A stretch of DNA of 64,000 nt, taken from Massilia aurea. Its GTDB lineage: Bacteria; Pseudomonadota; Gammaproteobacteria; Burkholderiales; Burkholderiaceae_D. The notes beneath the pieces were generated by a model. It was not told where the DNA came from, made no database searches, and saw nothing but the letters and a program-made list of their open reading frames with translations. The position numbers and the translations under genes were made by a program. Every line of letters begins with the position of its first letter. Within the stretch, counting starts at the first letter, position 1. Of this stretch, positions 45,894-56,395 are shown piece by piece. The stretch covers positions 682,001-746,000 of the forward strand of contig NZ_JANUGZ010000002.1 of assembly GCF_024753205.1 (NCBI RefSeq). The letters run 5' to 3'.

Positions 45894-46550
45894 TTACGCA
45901 TGGCCGGCTTCGGTGGCGAGCATCAGCGGATCGATGCCCAGCAGCTTGATGGCAGCGTGGTAGCGCTCTTCGATCGGCAGGTCGAACAGCACGCGCGCGT
46001 CGGCGCCTACCGTCAGCCAGCCATTGCGCGAAATTTCTTCTTCGAGCTGGCCCGGGCTCCAGCCGGCATAGCCGATGGAGACGAGCATGCGCGCCGGGCC
46101 ACCGCCATTGGCGACGGCCTCGAGCACGTCGATCGAGGTGGTAAACGAGACGTCGTCGGTGACGGTCAGCGACGACGAATAGCGCCCGCCCGGCGAATGC
46201 AGCACAAAGCCGCGGTCGTCCTGCACGGGGCCGCCAAACATGATCGGCTCGTCGACGACGGTGGCGCGCAAGCCTTCGGCCAGCTTGAGGTCAACGCGGT
46301 CGAACAGGGTTTCCATCGTCATGTCGGTCGGCTTGTTGATGACCACGCCGAGCACGCCCTTGTCGTTGTGCTCGCAGACATAGACGACGGTGCCACCGAA
46401 GACGGGATCCTGGATCGACGGCATGGCGATCAGGAAGTGGTTTGCCAGGTTCAGACCGGATGCTGCCGGGCCCGCCATGGTGGGGGAGCCACCCTGCTCA
46501 CGGGGCATGCCCGGCATGGGAAGAGTTTGGCCAAATTTGGTTTTTTTCAT
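45894..46550 (-). CDS. YqgE/AlgH family protein (UPF0301)
   Basis: A 218-residue protein. The core is the YqgE/AlgH domain: NHFLIAMPSIQDPVFGGTVVYV, LGVVINKPTDM, GGPVQDDRGFVLHS and VSIGYAGWSPGQLEEEI. The N-terminal 35 residues (PMPGMPREQGGSPTMAG) are extra and low-complexity. The function is unknown; AlgH has been tied to alginate regulation without a mechanism. It is the promoter-proximal gene of yqgE-ruvX-pyrR-pyrB-pyrC-like-plsC-type on the minus strand. Confidence 0.92.
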   Translation of the reverse strand: MKKTKFGQTLPMPGMPREQGGSPTMAGPAASGLNLANHFLIAMPSIQDPVFGGTVVYVCEHNDKGVLGVVINKPTDMTMETLFDRVDLKLAEGLRATVVDEPIMFGGPVQDDRGFVLHSPGGRYSSSLTVTDDVSFTTSIDVLEAVANGGGPARMLVSIGYAGWSPGQLEEEISRNGWLTVGADARVLFDLPIEERYHAAIKLLGIDPLMLATEAGHA

Positions 46551-46741
46551 ACGATTGCTCTCAAAAGGCGCACTCTCGCGTTGTTACTTCTGTTGAACGG
46601 CTGCCAAGTATCTGCAGAACAACCTTACGCTTTTCGACAGTTTACACCCATTTGCCCCTGAGGCCATTGGAAGCATTCCTCGGGCGCCACACGTTTCGAT
46701 GATGGGCAGTAAAATCTGGATCCGCCTTGACCCCGCACACG

Positions 46742-48235
46742 ATGATGAATTTAAGCAAGTCTTTAGTCTGGTTCCGCCGTGACCTGCGCACGTTCGACCA
46801 CGCACCCCTGCACCACGCCCTGCGTTCGTCGCAGCAGGTCTATTGCGTGTTCGTGTACGACACCGACATCCTCGATGAGTTGCCAAAGGATGACCGGCGT
46901 CTGCGTTTCATCCATGCCAGCCTGGCCCAGCTCGACACGGAACTGCGTCGCCTTGGAGGCTACCTGATCGTGCGCCACGGCAGCGCGCGCGATGAAGTCG
47001 CGGCTTTAGCGGAAGAACTCGGGATCGATGCCGTGCATGCCGGCACCGACCATGAACCGTCGGCCATTGCCCGCGATCTCGCCGTGGCCGAACAACTGGC
47101 CGGGCGCGACTGCGCCTTCCATACCTACAAGGACCAGGTCATCTTCGAGAAGCAGGAAGTGCTCACGCTCGCCGGCGGCGTGTTCTCGGTGTTTACGCCG
47201 TACAAGAACGCCTGGCTCAAGCGCCTGGCCGCGCATCCCGAGACCCTGGCCACCTACCCGGTCGACGCCCATGCGCACGCGTTCGCGCCGCCCACAGGTG
47301 CGCCGGCCGCCCTGCCGGCCCTGGAAGAGATCGGGTTCACGTCGGGCGAGCCGCCACTGCCGGCCGGGATGGATGGGGCCGAGGCGATGTTCGAGGCGTT
47401 TGTGACCGAGATGGCCGACTATGGCCGTGCGCGCGACTTTCCGGCCGAAGAAGGCACGTCACGGCTGTCGGCCCACCTGCGCTTTGGCACCACGTCCATC
47501 CGCCATCTGGTGCGCAGCGCGCGCGACATGGTGCAGTCGGGCACCGGCGGGACCGGTGCGTCCGTGTGGCTGTCGGAACTGATCTGGCGCGACTTCTACG
47601 CGATGGTGCTGTCGCAGAACCCGCACGTGGTCGAACGCTCGTTCAAGCCGGCGTTCGATGCGGTCACGTGGGACACCGGGGCCGAAGCCGACGCACTGTT
47701 CGCGGCCTGGTGCGAGGGCCGCACCGGGTATCCGCTGGTCGATGCGGCGATGCTGCAGCTGAATCAAACGGGCTTCATGCACAACCGGCTGCGCATGGTC
47801 ACGGCGAGCTTTCTCACCAAGGATCTCGGGATCGACTGGCGCCGCGGCGAGCGTTATTTCGCGCGCCAGCTCAATGACTATGAGCTGGCCTCGAACAATG
47901 GCGGCTGGCAGTGGGCGGCGTCGACCGGGTGCGACGCGCAGCCGTGGTTCCGGATCTTCAATCCGGTCACGCAATCGACGCGCTTTGACGCGCGCGGAGA
48001 GTTCATCCGGCGCTACCTGCCGCAACTGGCAAAGCTCGATGGCAAGCAGATTCACGCGCCGTGGCTGGTGAAGTCCGATGTGCTGGCAGAGCGCGGTGTC
48101 GTGCTGGGACGGGATTATCCGGCGCCGGTCGTGGAGCACGACGCGGCGCGGCAGCGCACGCTGGAGCGCTTTGCGGTGGTGAAGAAGGTGGTGGCGGAGA
48201 CGGTCGACGCGAAGGACGACGCGAACGACGACTGA
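46742..48235 (+). CDS. phr: Deoxyribodipyrimidine photolyase (CPD class I)
   Basis: A light-dependent FAD enzyme that splits cyclobutane pyrimidine dimers. The 497-residue protein has the N-terminal antenna domain (SLVWFRRDLRTFDHAPLHHAL), a linker, and the FAD-binding helical domain with RLSAHLRFGTTSIR, WLSELIWRDFY, GRTGYPLVDAAMLQL, FMHNRLRMVTASFLTKDL and the key STGCDAQPWFRIFNP near residue 395. All features are of class I CPD enzymes. ATG 46742 is the start; a second ATG follows at 46745. It is convergent with chpA, 17 bases apart. Confidence 0.96.
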   Translation: MMNLSKSLVWFRRDLRTFDHAPLHHALRSSQQVYCVFVYDTDILDELPKDDRRLRFIHASLAQLDTELRRLGGYLIVRHGSARDEVAALAEELGIDAVHAGTDHEPSAIARDLAVAEQLAGRDCAFHTYKDQVIFEKQEVLTLAGGVFSVFTPYKNAWLKRLAAHPETLATYPVDAHAHAFAPPTGAPAALPALEEIGFTSGEPPLPAGMDGAEAMFEAFVTEMADYGRARDFPAEEGTSRLSAHLRFGTTSIRHLVRSARDMVQSGTGGTGASVWLSELIWRDFYAMVLSQNPHVVERSFKPAFDAVTWDTGAEADALFAAWCEGRTGYPLVDAAMLQLNQTGFMHNRLRMVTASFLTKDLGIDWRRGERYFARQLNDYELASNNGGWQWAASTGCDAQPWFRIFNPVTQSTRFDARGEFIRRYLPQLAKLDGKQIHAPWLVKSDVLAERGVVLGRDYPAPVVEHDAARQRTLERFAVVKKVVAETVDAKDDANDD

Positions 48236-48252
48236 ACGCCGTCGTTACGCCA

Positions 48253-51200
48253 TTACGCTGCCTCGCGCCCCAGCAAGCCCTCGATCGCCGCCAGCAGCAC
48301 CGTCTCCTGGTACGGCTTGCCGAAGTAGGCATTTACGCCCAGCCCGAGCGCCACGTTGCGGTGCTTGTCGGCTGTGCGCGACGTGATCATGATGATCGGG
48401 ATCGCCTTCGTTGCCTCATTGCCCCGCACATTGCGGGTCAGGTCGAAGCCGTCCATGCGCGGCATCTCGATATCGACCAGCATCAGGTCGGGTGCGCCCT
48501 GCCCGATCAGTTCCAGCGCCTCGATGCCGTCCTTGGCCAGCACTACGCGATAGCCTTCGCGTTCGAGCAGGCGCTGCGTCACGCGCCGCACCGTCAGCGA
48601 ATCGTCGACCACCATCACGGTGGGGCGCCGCACCTGCAGCGCGACGGCCTGCTTCACACGCGCCTCACCTTGTGGTTGCTGCGCCAGCGCCAGCGGATCG
48701 AGGATCAGGACGATCTCGCCCGAACCCAGGACCGTGGCGCCGTCGATGCCCGGCATGCGCGCCAGCTGGCGGCCGATGTTCTTGACCACCACCTCGCGGT
48801 TGCCCAGTACCTCGTCCACGCGCAGCGCGATGCGGCGGCTGCCGCCATTCAAGACCAGCACCGGCGTCGAACGCTGCGTCGTGATGCGCTCGTCGTCGTC
48901 CATGCCCAGCAAATCAGGCAAACCATACAGCGCCAGTTCGTGGCCAGCCAGGTGGATGTTGCCGGCGTCGATCGCAGCGGCCAGGTCGGCCTCGCGCACC
49001 TGCTGCACCGCCTCGACCAGCGTCGACGGCACCGCGTGAGTGCGGCCACCGGCCACCACCAGCACGACCTGAGCGACGGCCAGCGTCAGCGGCAGCGTGA
49101 TCGTGAAGCGCGCGCCCTGCCCCGGCTCGGACGCCACCGCGACGCGCCCGCCCAGCGCCTGGGCTTCGGAGCGCACCACGTCCATGCCGACGCCACGCCC
49201 GGCCAGTTCGGTCAGCGTGTCCGCTGTCGAAAAGCCCGGTGCGAAAATCAGGTCGGTTACCTGCTCGTCCGGCGCCTCGTCGCCTTCGGCAATCAGGCCG
49301 CCGGCCAGCGCCTTGGCGCGGATGCGTTCGAGGTCCAGCCCCGCGCCGTCATCGCTGAAGTTGATCAGGACTTCGTTGCCGTGCTGGCTGACCTGCACCA
49401 GCAGCTCGCCCGTTTCGGCCTTGCCGGCAGCCTGGCGCCCCGCGCGCGGCTCGATGCCGTGCACGATCGCGTTGCGCAGCAGATGTTCGAACGGCGCGGC
49501 CATCTGTTCCAGCACACCCCGATCGATTTCGACGGCGCCGCCCCGGATATCCAGGTTGACGCGCTTGTCGGTTTCTTTGGCCGTCTGGCGCGCGACGCGG
49601 AACAGGCGCTCGGACAGGCTGGCAAACGGCACCATCCGCACCCGCATCAGGTCGCGCTGCAGGTCGCGCGTCATGCGCGCCTGGGCTGAGAGTTCTTCGT
49701 TGGCCGAATCGACGGTGCGCGCCAGGCTTTCCTGGAACGAGGCGACGTCGTCGACGCTTTCGGCCAGCATGCGCGTGAGTTCCTGCAGGCGCGTGAAGCG
49801 GTCGAATTCGAGCGGATCGAATTCGCGCTCACCGGCGATCGACAGGCGTGAAGCGATCTGCGATTCGGCCTGCATCTCGATCTCGCGCAACTGGCGCCGC
49901 AGGCGGCCCACGTTGTCCGAGAAGTCGCCAAGCGACGATTTGAGTATGCCAACCTGGTTTTCCAGACGCGAGCGCGTGATCGACACCTCGCCCGCCTGGT
50001 TCACCACCCGGTCGAGGATGTCGGCGCGCACGCGCACCAGCGGCGCGCGGGCTGGCTCGGCCGGCGCGGCCGCGGGGGCATCCACTGAGGCTGGCTCCGA
50101 GGCGCCGCCAGCCGGCTGCTGCAAGCCCTCGAACAGCAGCATCGCGCTGTCGTAGTTAGCGAGCAGCTCGTCGAACGCGGTCGGCGGCAGCGTCGAGGTG
50201 CCGGCATGGACCATGTTCTCGATCTGCGTTTCCAGTTCGTGCGCGTGCTGACCCAGGCGCATCGCGCCGGCCATGCGCGCGCTGCCCTTGACCGTGTGCA
50301 GGTCGCGCTGCATGCGCTGCGCGACACCGGCGTTGGACGGCTCCTGCTGCCACTGGCGCAGGTCGTGCCCGATGCGCGGCAGCAGGTCGCTCGCTTCTTC
50401 GAGGAAGACCGGCAGCAGGTCGGCGTCGATCTCGTCAACGTACCCGCTGGCGCCAACCAGCTCGGGCTCATGCAGGTCGTCGAGCGCCAGCTCGGGTTCC
50501 GCTGCAGGTTCTGGTTCTGGTTCTGGTTCGGGTTCGGGTTCGGGTTCCGGCGCCGGTTCTGACGCAGCCTCGACCAACACCGCTTCATCCGGCGTCACCG
50601 CCACGAAGCCGGCCTCCCCCGGCTCTGGGGCGGCCTGCTCCAGGGCTGGCGCTGCGAACGGGTCGTCACCGAATGCGCTGAAGATGTCGTCGATATCGTC
50701 CGAGGCTGCTGCAGGCGCGGCCTCGCGAGGCGCAGGCGCCGGCGCCATGAATGGCGGCGGCTCGGCCAGCAACTGCTTGTAGGCGTCGGCAAACAGCGTA
50801 TCGAGCCGGCTGGCCAGCGCTGGTTCGAGCTTGTCGAACGGCGATGTGCCCAGGCGGGCGCGCAGTGCGGCCAGCTGTTCGATCAGGTCCGGCTGCGCCG
50901 GGGCCAGTTCGCCCAGCGTGAACACGTGCAGCATCGCGCGCATGCGCGCCAGCGTCGTGTCGAACAGGCCCAGCCCATCCTCGTCCAGGGGAGCGCCCGG
51001 CACGGTGAGCTTCTCGAGCGTTCTTTCCAGCGCATGCGCCAGTTCACACAGGTCGGTGTAGCCGACCGTGGCCGAGGTGCCGGCCAGCGTGTGCGCGGCC
51101 GTGATCGCATCGGCGGATGCACGCTGCGCCGGGTCCTGGCGCAGCGCGGCGAACGCGTCTTCCAGCGTGGCGCACAGTGATTCGGTTTCGAGCAGGTAGA

Positions 51201-53532
51201 CGTCGTGCAGCGCCTGGCCGATGGTCAGGTCACCCACGCGCCGCACGCCATCCTCGCCGGGCGGCGTGATCTGGACGTCGAGTACCGGGATATCATCGAA
51301 CTGCGCGTCAAACTGCTCGTCCAGCTGCACATCCAGCTGGGCATCGGCCGGCGGCTCGAACGCGCCGCCCTCCTGCACCCGCGCCGCCGCCTCGATCAGC
51401 GCCGCGCCATCGCGCTGCGGCGCCTGGCCGGCGGCCAGTTCGGCCACCCACGCATCCAGTTCGGCATAGGCGTGCGCGAGCAGCGCCAGCAGGTCGGCGG
51501 TGGCCGCGCAGCCGTCGGCCAGCCAGATGTTCATGACCCGCTCGATGCTGGCGGCGGTCGCGCCAAAGGCTTCCAGGCCCACCATGCGGCTGCTGCCCTT
51601 GAGCGTGTGGAAAGCACGGCGCAGGGCGGTCAGCGTTTCCTGGTTGCCCGGCTCGTCGGCCGCGCGCGGCAGCGTCTCGACCACGACGCCAAGCACTTCC
51701 TGCGCTTCGGCGATGAAGATCCCGAGCAGTTCGGCGTCGACGTCGTCCTGTGCGCTGGCTTGGGCGACAGGCGCCACCGGCGTCTCGGCGGCGGCAGCAG
51801 CCTCAGTGAACTCGAATGGCAGTTCGCGCAGCAGCTGTTTCTCGGTGTCGAACGTGAAGCGGCCACGCGCCAGCGTGCTGTCCTGCGCCAGCAGGTCGGC
51901 AAAGAACCCCAGGGCGCCGATGTTCTGCGCAATATTATGCAGCGACGCGTGCTGCGCGGTGACATCGCTGGCGCTGTCGGCCAGCGTGCGTACCGCGTCC
52001 TCGACGTGGCGCACGGTCAGTACGGCCTGCTCCTGGTCGAGAATGGCAAACGCGCCCTGCAAGCCATGCAGCACCGGCCCGGCCTGTTCCAGCACCTGGC
52101 GTTTGGACGGGTCGTCGTAATAATCGTCGAGCAGTTTTTCGATCTGGCGCAGGCCGGCCTTGACCTCGCCCGCCAGCACGGCCACGGTCTGGCCCTGCTG
52201 GATCTGGCGCGCCAGTTCACCCTGCCACTGCGGCGCATCGGGCGGGGTTTCGCCCGCGGCCAGCGCCAGCAGGCGCGCGCCGACGGCTTCGGCGTTCTGC
52301 GAAAAATCGTCGGGCAACTGGCGCAGCTGGTCCAGGCTGTTCTCGACGAACAGCATGGCGGCGGCCATCTCCAGGCCAAACTGGTCGTCGCGGCCCGACT
52401 GCACCGAGTCGCCCGCCGCGCGGCCCAGCTCACGCAGCAGCTGCGCGAGCGCCGGGGCGCCCAGCTTGTCGCTGGCGCCGGCCAGGCGTGCCAGCGCATC
52501 GTTGAAATCGTTCTCGACCGCGGCGTCGGGCTTGCCGTCGCCGGCAATCAGGTCCCAGTCCGACTTGGTGCGGGCCAGCGCTTCGCGCGCATCCTTCAGC
52601 GCCTGCGGATCGAGCTTGCCGTAGCGGCGTTCGGCGTAGTCGTGCGGCACCGCGCCGTCCAGGTCCAGAGCCTGACGCAGCGCGCCTGCCTCAGGGCCCG
52701 GTGCGCAGGCGGCGGCCACGAAGAACAGCGCGTCGCGCAGCATCGTCTCGGGCGAATCCTGCTGGCCCTTGGCCAGGCGCCGCAACTGCAGGTTGATCTG
52801 CCCAAAGAGCTGTTTGACATACAGATCGCTGGCGATCTGGCCATCGGCCACCACGGTGGCAAACGCATGCAGCGCCTGCCAGAACAGGCGCGCGCGTGCG
52901 CTCTCCTGCGCGCCGGCGATCGGCGCGATCGCCGCGGCCATGTCGTGCGCCTGCGCGCGGCGCGCGGCATCGTCGTCGGCCTTCAGATAGGGCAGCAGGG
53001 CTTTTTCGAAGTGCGCGCGGCAGGCCGCGATGTCGACCTCGCCCACGGCAGTGCCCGTGGCCGGCAACTCGGGCAGCACCGACAGATCAAGGGGCAGCAG
53101 GTCGGCCGGATGGACCTTGGTCTCACCCTGGCGTTCGACCATGTCGCGGTAATACGGGAACAGGCGCGCCGGCTGTTGCGGGGCGCCGCCCAGGAGTTCG
53201 TCGAGGTATTCGCCCAGCGCACCGAAGGCGTCCAGCACCACCTGCACGCTCTCGGCGTTGCAGGCCAACTGGCCGTCCTTGAAACGATCGAGCACCGCTT
53301 CGGCGGCGGCGGTGAACACGCCAACGCCTTCGACATCGACCATCTGCAAGGCGCCGTGCGCCTGGTGCAGATGCGATTTCGCATGCAGCAGCAAGGTTGG
53401 CTGCGCCTCGGGCGAGCGGCCCGCGGCGTCGCGCAGGGACGTCGCGGCGCGCGTGAGGGCGTCGCGGATTTCGCCAATGACCCAGGACAGCGGGCCGGTA
53501 TCAAAACTGCTGGAGCGGTTCAAGGTCGTCAT
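48253..53532 (-). CDS. chpA: ChpA/PilL-type chemosensory hybrid histidine kinase
   Basis: The 1759-residue kinase of the Pil-Chp twitching-motility system. Domains by approximate residue: degenerate N-terminal Hpt-like regions (HLHQAHGALQMV at about 54), Hpt modules with FHTLKGSSRMVG (about 642), AHTLAGTSATVG (about 815) and LHTVKGSARMAG (about 1078), a CheA dimer region, HATPase (NAIVHGIEP about 1354, DDGAGLDL about 1396, GRGVGMDVVRSEAQ about 1445), CheW-like domain (about 1500-1615) and a C-terminal receiver with phosphoacceptor Asp in LMLVDIEMPRMDG (about 1686). An acidic Glu-Pro hexamer repeat tract lies between Hpt modules. It closes the pilG-pilH-pilI-pilJ-chpA operon. Confidence 0.93.
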   Translation of the reverse strand: MTTLNRSSSFDTGPLSWVIGEIRDALTRAATSLRDAAGRSPEAQPTLLLHAKSHLHQAHGALQMVDVEGVGVFTAAAEAVLDRFKDGQLACNAESVQVVLDAFGALGEYLDELLGGAPQQPARLFPYYRDMVERQGETKVHPADLLPLDLSVLPELPATGTAVGEVDIAACRAHFEKALLPYLKADDDAARRAQAHDMAAAIAPIAGAQESARARLFWQALHAFATVVADGQIASDLYVKQLFGQINLQLRRLAKGQQDSPETMLRDALFFVAAACAPGPEAGALRQALDLDGAVPHDYAERRYGKLDPQALKDAREALARTKSDWDLIAGDGKPDAAVENDFNDALARLAGASDKLGAPALAQLLRELGRAAGDSVQSGRDDQFGLEMAAAMLFVENSLDQLRQLPDDFSQNAEAVGARLLALAAGETPPDAPQWQGELARQIQQGQTVAVLAGEVKAGLRQIEKLLDDYYDDPSKRQVLEQAGPVLHGLQGAFAILDQEQAVLTVRHVEDAVRTLADSASDVTAQHASLHNIAQNIGALGFFADLLAQDSTLARGRFTFDTEKQLLRELPFEFTEAAAAAETPVAPVAQASAQDDVDAELLGIFIAEAQEVLGVVVETLPRAADEPGNQETLTALRRAFHTLKGSSRMVGLEAFGATAASIERVMNIWLADGCAATADLLALLAHAYAELDAWVAELAAGQAPQRDGAALIEAAARVQEGGAFEPPADAQLDVQLDEQFDAQFDDIPVLDVQITPPGEDGVRRVGDLTIGQALHDVYLLETESLCATLEDAFAALRQDPAQRASADAITAAHTLAGTSATVGYTDLCELAHALERTLEKLTVPGAPLDEDGLGLFDTTLARMRAMLHVFTLGELAPAQPDLIEQLAALRARLGTSPFDKLEPALASRLDTLFADAYKQLLAEPPPFMAPAPAPREAAPAAASDDIDDIFSAFGDDPFAAPALEQAAPEPGEAGFVAVTPDEAVLVEAASEPAPEPEPEPEPEPEPEPAAEPELALDDLHEPELVGASGYVDEIDADLLPVFLEEASDLLPRIGHDLRQWQQEPSNAGVAQRMQRDLHTVKGSARMAGAMRLGQHAHELETQIENMVHAGTSTLPPTAFDELLANYDSAMLLFEGLQQPAGGASEPASVDAPAAAPAEPARAPLVRVRADILDRVVNQAGEVSITRSRLENQVGILKSSLGDFSDNVGRLRRQLREIEMQAESQIASRLSIAGEREFDPLEFDRFTRLQELTRMLAESVDDVASFQESLARTVDSANEELSAQARMTRDLQRDLMRVRMVPFASLSERLFRVARQTAKETDKRVNLDIRGGAVEIDRGVLEQMAAPFEHLLRNAIVHGIEPRAGRQAAGKAETGELLVQVSQHGNEVLINFSDDGAGLDLERIRAKALAGGLIAEGDEAPDEQVTDLIFAPGFSTADTLTELAGRGVGMDVVRSEAQALGGRVAVASEPGQGARFTITLPLTLAVAQVVLVVAGGRTHAVPSTLVEAVQQVREADLAAAIDAGNIHLAGHELALYGLPDLLGMDDDERITTQRSTPVLVLNGGSRRIALRVDEVLGNREVVVKNIGRQLARMPGIDGATVLGSGEIVLILDPLALAQQPQGEARVKQAVALQVRRPTVMVVDDSLTVRRVTQRLLEREGYRVVLAKDGIEALELIGQGAPDLMLVDIEMPRMDGFDLTRNVRGNEATKAIPIIMITSRTADKHRNVALGLGVNAYFGKPYQETVLLAAIEGLLGREAA
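50507..50548 (-). repeat. Hexanucleotide repeat coding for Glu-Pro dipeptides in chpA
   Basis: Seven contiguous 6-base units of GGTTC(T/G/C) give an EPEPEP tract of the kinase linker. Units at the two ends differ (GGTTCT first, GGTTCG later, GGTTCC last), so the array is partly decayed. Change in copy number would keep the frame. It separates two Hpt modules. Confidence 0.8.
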
Positions 53533-53539
53533 CGCCCGG

Positions 53540-55819
53540 TCAGGATACCACGCGGAAGCGGGACACCGAATCCTTCAATTCCTGCGCCAGCGTGGCCAGT
53601 TCCTGAATGGACAGCGCGGTCTGGCGGGTACCCTGGCGGGTCTGTTCGGTCACGGCGAGAATCTGCTGCATCTTGTCGGCCACGCCGGTGGCCTTGGTGG
53701 CCTGGCGTTCGGTGGCGGTCGACATGTCGCCGATCAGGTCACCGAGGCGGTTCGAGACGCGCGAAATGTCCGACAGCGCAGCGCCGGCGGCGTCCGACAG
53801 GCGCGCCCCCTCGACCACACCCTGCGTCGATTTTTCCATTGCCGCCACCGCGTCGTGGGTGTCGGTCTGAATGGTGCGCACCAGCGCGCCGATCTGCTTG
53901 GCCGCGTCGCCCGAGCGTTCGGCCAGGCGCTGCACTTCTTCGGCCACGACCGAGAAGCCGCGCCCTGCTTCGCCGGCCGATGCGGCCTGGATCGCGGCGT
54001 TCAGCGCCAGCACGTTGGTCTGCTCGGTAATGTCCGAAATCAGTTCGGTGATCTCGCCGATCTCCTGCGACGATTCGCCCAGGCGCTTGATGCGCTTGGA
54101 GGTTTCCTGGATCTGCTCGCGGATCTCCTGCATGCCCTCGATCGCATTCTGCACCGCGGTCGAGCCCTGCGCCGCCGCCGCCACCGACTGGCGCGCCACG
54201 TCGGCCGATTCGAGGGCCGAGCGCGACACGTCGGTAATCAGGCCGGCCAGGCGCAGCGTCGTCGTCGACGCATCCTGAATCTCGCGCGACTGCTGCTCGG
54301 CCGCGCCCAGCAGCTCGGTCGAGACGTCCTGCGCACCGTTCGATGCGCGCGCCACCTGCTCGGCCGTGCGGATGACCCGCACGACCAGCTCGCGCAGTTC
54401 TTCAACCGTGTAGTTGACCGAGTCGGCAATCGCACCGGTGATGTCTTCCGACACCGTCGCCTGCACCGTCAAGTCACCGTCGGCGACGTCCTGCAGTTCG
54501 TTCATCAGGCGCAAAATGGCGGCCTGGTTCTGTTCATTGGTGGCCTTGGCTTCTTCTTCCTTGGTCTGCGCGAGGTGGCGCATCGCTTCGGCCTCCTGGC
54601 GGCGCCCTTCGGCGCCAGCGGCCCGTTCACGCGATTCCTGCAGCATGGCCCGGGTGGTGCCCAGCGTGGCAAGCAGCGTGAACACGCCGGCGCTGATGGC
54701 CAGCCAGAACCACGGGCTGATCTCGGCCTGGTCGCGCTGGTAATCCATGTGCAGCTTGGCGAGCATCACGCGCAGCGGTTCGCTGTCGCGCGAGATCAGG
54801 CGCTCGGCGGCGCGCGCCCCAGCGTAGCTGGTCAGGTTGCCGATCAGCGGCGTGACGGTCTTGACGTATTCGCGCAGGCTGTCGCGGGTGCGCGACAGGC
54901 GCACGCGCATTTCGAGGTCCGTCAGCGGGGCCAGGCCATAACGGCCGCCGCCATCGAGCAGGCCGTCGACGAGTGCTTCGAGCGAGGCGATGTCGCCCAA
55001 AATGTAAGTCACCGCGTTCTGGGTCGAACCCGGCGTGTTGAAGGTCTGGGCGCCGGCCGTCAGGCGCTGGGTCACCGACAGCAGGCTCAGAGCTGCCATC
55101 TGACGCCGCGCGTCGGCGGACTCGTCGCGCTGCAGGCGTTCGGCAATGGCGATCAGTTCCGGGCCCACTTCTTCGTACTGGGCCAGGCTCCCGCCGAAGG
55201 CGATCAGGTTGCGCCGGTTGCCGAGAATGTTGGCAGCGGCCTTGGACGAGCGGTTCCACAGCACGATGGCTTGTTGCAGATCGTCGGCGCGCTCGCCGCT
55301 GGCAGCGGGAATGCGGCCGGTCGGCGACTGGCCGCCACGCGCCAGCAGATCGAGTTCGCGACCCAGCTCGGTGCGGCTCTCTTCCAGCTGGAAGAACGCT
55401 TGCGCATCGCCGCGCAGCGCGATCGGCGCCGCCTTGGCGAAACGCTGCGAGTGCATCACGGCGTCGCCAGCAACTTGGCTCTGTCCCGCCAGGCGGGCGT
55501 CGCTGGCAGCGTTCTGCCACATGGCCAGCACGGTCAGCACCGCGCCGGCAGCGACGGCGCCCAGCAACAGGCGCAGGCGATTCGGCTGGAAGCTGCCGCC
55601 CATGAGCGTCGCGCGCATGTCGCCCGCGCCATCGGCGACGGCGTCGTCACGGCCACGAAAGCCGCCCAGGCGCCGCGCCGCTGCGGCAGCCGAACCACTG
55701 GCTGCCCCGTCAGGCGCAGCAGCATCAAGAACGGGAACCGGCGTGACCGGGCGCACCGCGTCATCGGCTGCGCCACTCCTGGCGAAGACATTCATGGTCA
55801 ATTTCGAGGCGAATCCCAT
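53540..55819 (-). CDS. pilJ: Type IV pilus methyl-accepting protein PilJ
   Basis: The 759-residue transducer senses signals for twitching motility. After an Ala-rich N-terminal extension of about 75 residues comes membrane helix 1 ([18 protein letters not shown]), a periplasmic domain (about 100-360), helix 2 ([17 protein letters not shown]), a HAMP region (about 440) and the methyl-accepting coiled coil with the tip [20 protein letters not shown] and [18 protein letters not shown]. It lies eight bases before chpA. ATG 55819 is used; the N-terminal extension is longer than in the P. aeruginosa protein I recall, so a later start cannot be excluded. Confidence 0.93.
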   Translation of the reverse strand: MGFASKLTMNVFARSGAADDAVRPVTPVPVLDAAAPDGAASGSAAAAARRLGGFRGRDDAVADGAGDMRATLMGGSFQPNRLRLLLGAVAAGAVLTVLAMWQNAASDARLAGQSQVAGDAVMHSQRFAKAAPIALRGDAQAFFQLEESRTELGRELDLLARGGQSPTGRIPAASGERADDLQQAIVLWNRSSKAAANILGNRRNLIAFGGSLAQYEEVGPELIAIAERLQRDESADARRQMAALSLLSVTQRLTAGAQTFNTPGSTQNAVTYILGDIASLEALVDGLLDGGGRYGLAPLTDLEMRVRLSRTRDSLREYVKTVTPLIGNLTSYAGARAAERLISRDSEPLRVMLAKLHMDYQRDQAEISPWFWLAISAGVFTLLATLGTTRAMLQESRERAAGAEGRRQEAEAMRHLAQTKEEEAKATNEQNQAAILRLMNELQDVADGDLTVQATVSEDITGAIADSVNYTVEELRELVVRVIRTAEQVARASNGAQDVSTELLGAAEQQSREIQDASTTTLRLAGLITDVSRSALESADVARQSVAAAAQGSTAVQNAIEGMQEIREQIQETSKRIKRLGESSQEIGEITELISDITEQTNVLALNAAIQAASAGEAGRGFSVVAEEVQRLAERSGDAAKQIGALVRTIQTDTHDAVAAMEKSTQGVVEGARLSDAAGAALSDISRVSNRLGDLIGDMSTATERQATKATGVADKMQQILAVTEQTRQGTRQTALSIQELATLAQELKDSVSRFRVVS

Positions 55820-55852
55820 TCCGGCTCCCTGTGCTGCAATTAGTGTGTTCGG

Positions 55853-56395
55853 TTAGCGTGCAATGTGCAGGAAGCGCTCTTCGCGCACCAGCGCCGCCAG
55901 CGACAGCGGCATCCATGTGTTGCCATCGGCATCGCGCAGGGCGTCGCCGTCGCGCGTCATCGTCCCGGCATGGCGCAAGCCATACACCGCGGACGCGAGC
56001 AGCGCGCAATTCAAGCCCAGGGCTGGCGCGAACACCAGCAGGCGTGGGGTGCTGCCAGGGACCGCCGCTGCGGCCACGTGCCCGTCATCGAGATAGCGGG
56101 CCAGGTCAATCACGCCCAGCAGGCTGCCGCGCACATTGGCCAGCCCCAGGTACCACGGGCGGGTCAGCGGCACGGGCGTGACCGGCACGGGCGCGACGAT
56201 CTCGCCCACTTCGGCCAGGTCGACCAGGTAGCGCGCGCCGCCGATGGCCAGGCCCAGCTGCGCGACGCTGGCGCCGGCGCCGTTTTTCGCTGCCTGCATC
56301 CGTTCGAGCAGCTGTTCCTGGTACAGGCGCAGGCGGGTGCGCCGCGCCGCGGGATCGCGGCGGCCTGCACGTTCGTCCGCGCCGCCGGTGGTCAT
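55853..56395 (-). CDS. pilI: CheW-type adaptor PilI
   Basis: A 180-residue CheW-domain protein that links the PilJ receptor to the ChpA kinase. It has the beta-rich CheW pattern: ARYLVDLAEVGEIV, LTRPWYLGLANVRGSLLGVIDL and an acidic-to-neutral C-terminus with MPLSLAALVREERFL. It overlaps the pilH stop as ATGA (56392-56395), indicating tight coupling. The Arg-rich N-terminal 25 residues are not conserved. Confidence 0.88.
   Translation of the reverse strand: MTTGGADERAGRRDPAARRTRLRLYQEQLLERMQAAKNGAGASVAQLGLAIGGARYLVDLAEVGEIVAPVPVTPVPLTRPWYLGLANVRGSLLGVIDLARYLDDGHVAAAAVPGSTPRLLVFAPALGLNCALLASAVYGLRHAGTMTRDGDALRDADGNTWMPLSLAALVREERFLHIAR

Noticed and set aside
50507..50548. Hexamer tract considered as a CRISPR-like or phase-variation repeat
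   Set aside because: Units are contiguous without spacers, lie in frame in a coding linker and cannot shift the frame.
51205..54030. Open frame of 941 codons on the plus strand
   Set aside because: It lies antisense to chpA and the pilJ end, both with clear domains. Long antisense frames are expected from GC-rich third positions; it has no recognisable domain.
53258..55843. Open frame of 861 codons on the plus strand
   Set aside because: Antisense to pilJ, with repetitive Arg/Ala/His-rich translation and no family resemblance.
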